From contig DATCDK010000179.1 in assembly GCA_036510735.1 (NCBI GenBank), positions 1 through 21,081 of the forward strand: a stretch of DNA of 21,081 nucleotides, written 5' to 3'. A program made the translations under genes and the position numbers. Origin of the DNA: PALSA-607 sp036510735 (GTDB taxonomy: Bacteria; Actinomycetota; Actinomycetes; Acidothermales; Acidothermaceae). Shown piece by piece: positions 20,454 to 21,081 of the stretch. The notes under the pieces were generated by a model. It had not been told where the DNA came from and made no database searches. It was given only the letters and a program-made list of their open reading frames with translations. Position 1 is the stretch's first letter. The number at the start of each line of letters is the position of its first letter.

Positions 20454-21081
20454 TCAGCTGCCCATGGCGTGGACGCCGCCATCGACGTGGATGATCTCGC
20501 CGGTGGTCTTGGGGAACCAGTCCGAGAGCAGCGCAACGATTGCCCGTGCGGCCGGCTCGGCATCGCTGACGTCCCAGGTCATCGGCGCTCGGGTCTCCCA
20601 GATCGCGGCCAACTCGTCGAACCCGGGAATCCCTTTGGCCGCCATGGTTCTGATCGGTCCCGCGGAGACCAGGTTCACCCGGATGTTCTGCTTGCCGAGG
20701 TCGCGAGCTAGGTAGCGCGACGTCGATTCGAGGGCAGCTTTGGCGACGCCCATCCAGTCGTAGAGCGGCCACGCCACTTTCGCGTCGAAGTCGAGTCCGA
20801 CGACTGACCCGCCCCCGGTCATCATCGGCAAGGCAGCCATCGTCAGCGCCTTCAGCGAATAGGCAGACACGTGCAGCGCTGTTGCGACGTCGTCCCAGCC
20901 GGTGTTGAGGAAGTTGCCGCCGAGGGCGTCGCCCGGCGCGAACGCGATCGCGTGTACGACCCCGTCGAGGCCATCAACGTGCTCGCCCACACGTGAGGGC
21001 AAAGCGGCCAGGTCATCGACGTTCGTGACGTCGAGCTCGATCACCGGCGGCGGATCGGGCAATCGGCCAGCGATCCGCTCG
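20454..21081 (-). CDS. fabI: Enoyl-ACP reductase, InhA-type, N-terminus off the right edge
   Basis: 209 C-terminal residues of an enoyl-[acyl-carrier-protein] reductase, which reduces the enoyl-ACP double bond with NADH in the last step of fatty-acid elongation (FAS II). The catalytic Tyr and Lys are in YDWMGVAKAALES (Tyr-x6-Lys, as Tyr158/Lys165 of InhA). The block NIRVNLVSAGPIRTMAAKGIPGF, the substrate-loop region FDELAAIWETRAPM and the end GEIIHVDGGVHAMGS are all InhA-like. The first in-frame start codon in the window (TTG at 21062) is internal; the frame continues to the edge with ERIAGRLPDPPPV, a stretch known from these enzymes. The Rossmann glycine motif lies beyond the edge. FabG would be expected further right. 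InhA-type FabI is the target of isoniazid in mycobacteria, but sensitivity cannot be read from this piece. Confidence 0.95.
   Translation of the reverse strand, partial: ERIAGRLPDPPPVIELDVTNVDDLAALPSRVGEHVDGLDGVVHAIAFAPGDALGGNFLNTGWDDVATALHVSAYSLKALTMAALPMMTGGGSVVGLDFDAKVAWPLYDWMGVAKAALESTSRYLARDLGKQNIRVNLVSAGPIRTMAAKGIPGFDELAAIWETRAPMTWDVSDAEPAARAIVALLSDWFPKTTGEIIHVDGGVHAMGS

Noticed and set aside
20369..20563. Upstream extension of the cation-efflux frame to 20563
   Set aside because: It consists of fabI coding DNA in another frame and the 24-bp repeat (translated as repeated PHFGVPP units); CDF proteins start close to GTG 20368.

Overview
The window is about 21 kb of high-GC, tightly packed DNA from what looks like an actinobacterium. 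The evidence is an InhA-type enoyl-ACP reductase, a SARP/BTAD regulator, an ACT-domain SerB, and a PiT transporter followed by two small genes in the order known from mycobacteria (pitA, a small membrane protein, a DUF3349 protein). Many starts are GTG with no Shine-Dalgarno but with a TANNNT hexamer 6-7 nt upstream, as in actinobacterial leaderless genes. The gene set looks chromosomal. I see no mobile element, CRISPR array, tRNA or rRNA. I cannot name the genus; a member of Mycobacteriales, Frankiales or a relative is a guess.

Region 1 (1-6138). A divergent pair: a SARP/BTAD-AAA regulator running off the left edge on the minus strand, and a plus-strand operon. The operon holds an unannotated 35-codon ORF coupled by TGATG to an RsbU-like PP2C phosphatase, then an RsbW-like ATP-binding kinase, two paralogous STAS antagonists, a protein of unknown function and a phytoene-desaturase-like FAD oxidoreductase. 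The first four are a partner-switching regulatory module, but no sigma factor lies in the window.

Region 2 (6135-9645, minus strand). A TrmH-type RNA methyltransferase, a hairpin-rich gap, a membrane diguanylate cyclase with an intact I-site, a rhomboid protease, and a small Cys-containing protein that meets the FAD enzyme tail to tail.

Region 3 (9727-13334). A small membrane protein, a TauE/SafE-type permease, a secreted coiled-coil lytic transglycosylase, and an NfeD/SPFH operon.

Region 4 (13357-16404). An ABC ATPase and an unknown gene diverge from a 70-bp gap that appears to hold two back-to-back leaderless promoters. The unknown gene is ATGA-coupled to serB.

Region 5 (16492-19440). 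A phosphate theme: a PPK2 polyphosphate kinase is divergent from PiT, its small membrane partner and a DUF3349 protein, with a possible PHO box between them.

Region 6 (19415-21081, minus strand). A fabI (inhA-type) gene running off the right edge, then a zinc-type cation diffusion facilitator. Their short gap carries a 24-bp tandem duplication and a palindrome placed exactly in the spacer of the predicted promoter.

The most unusual points are the dense leaderless-promoter architecture, the partner-switching operon ending in a FAD oxidoreductase, the coupled small ORF, and the palindrome/repeat arrangement at the cation-efflux promoter.
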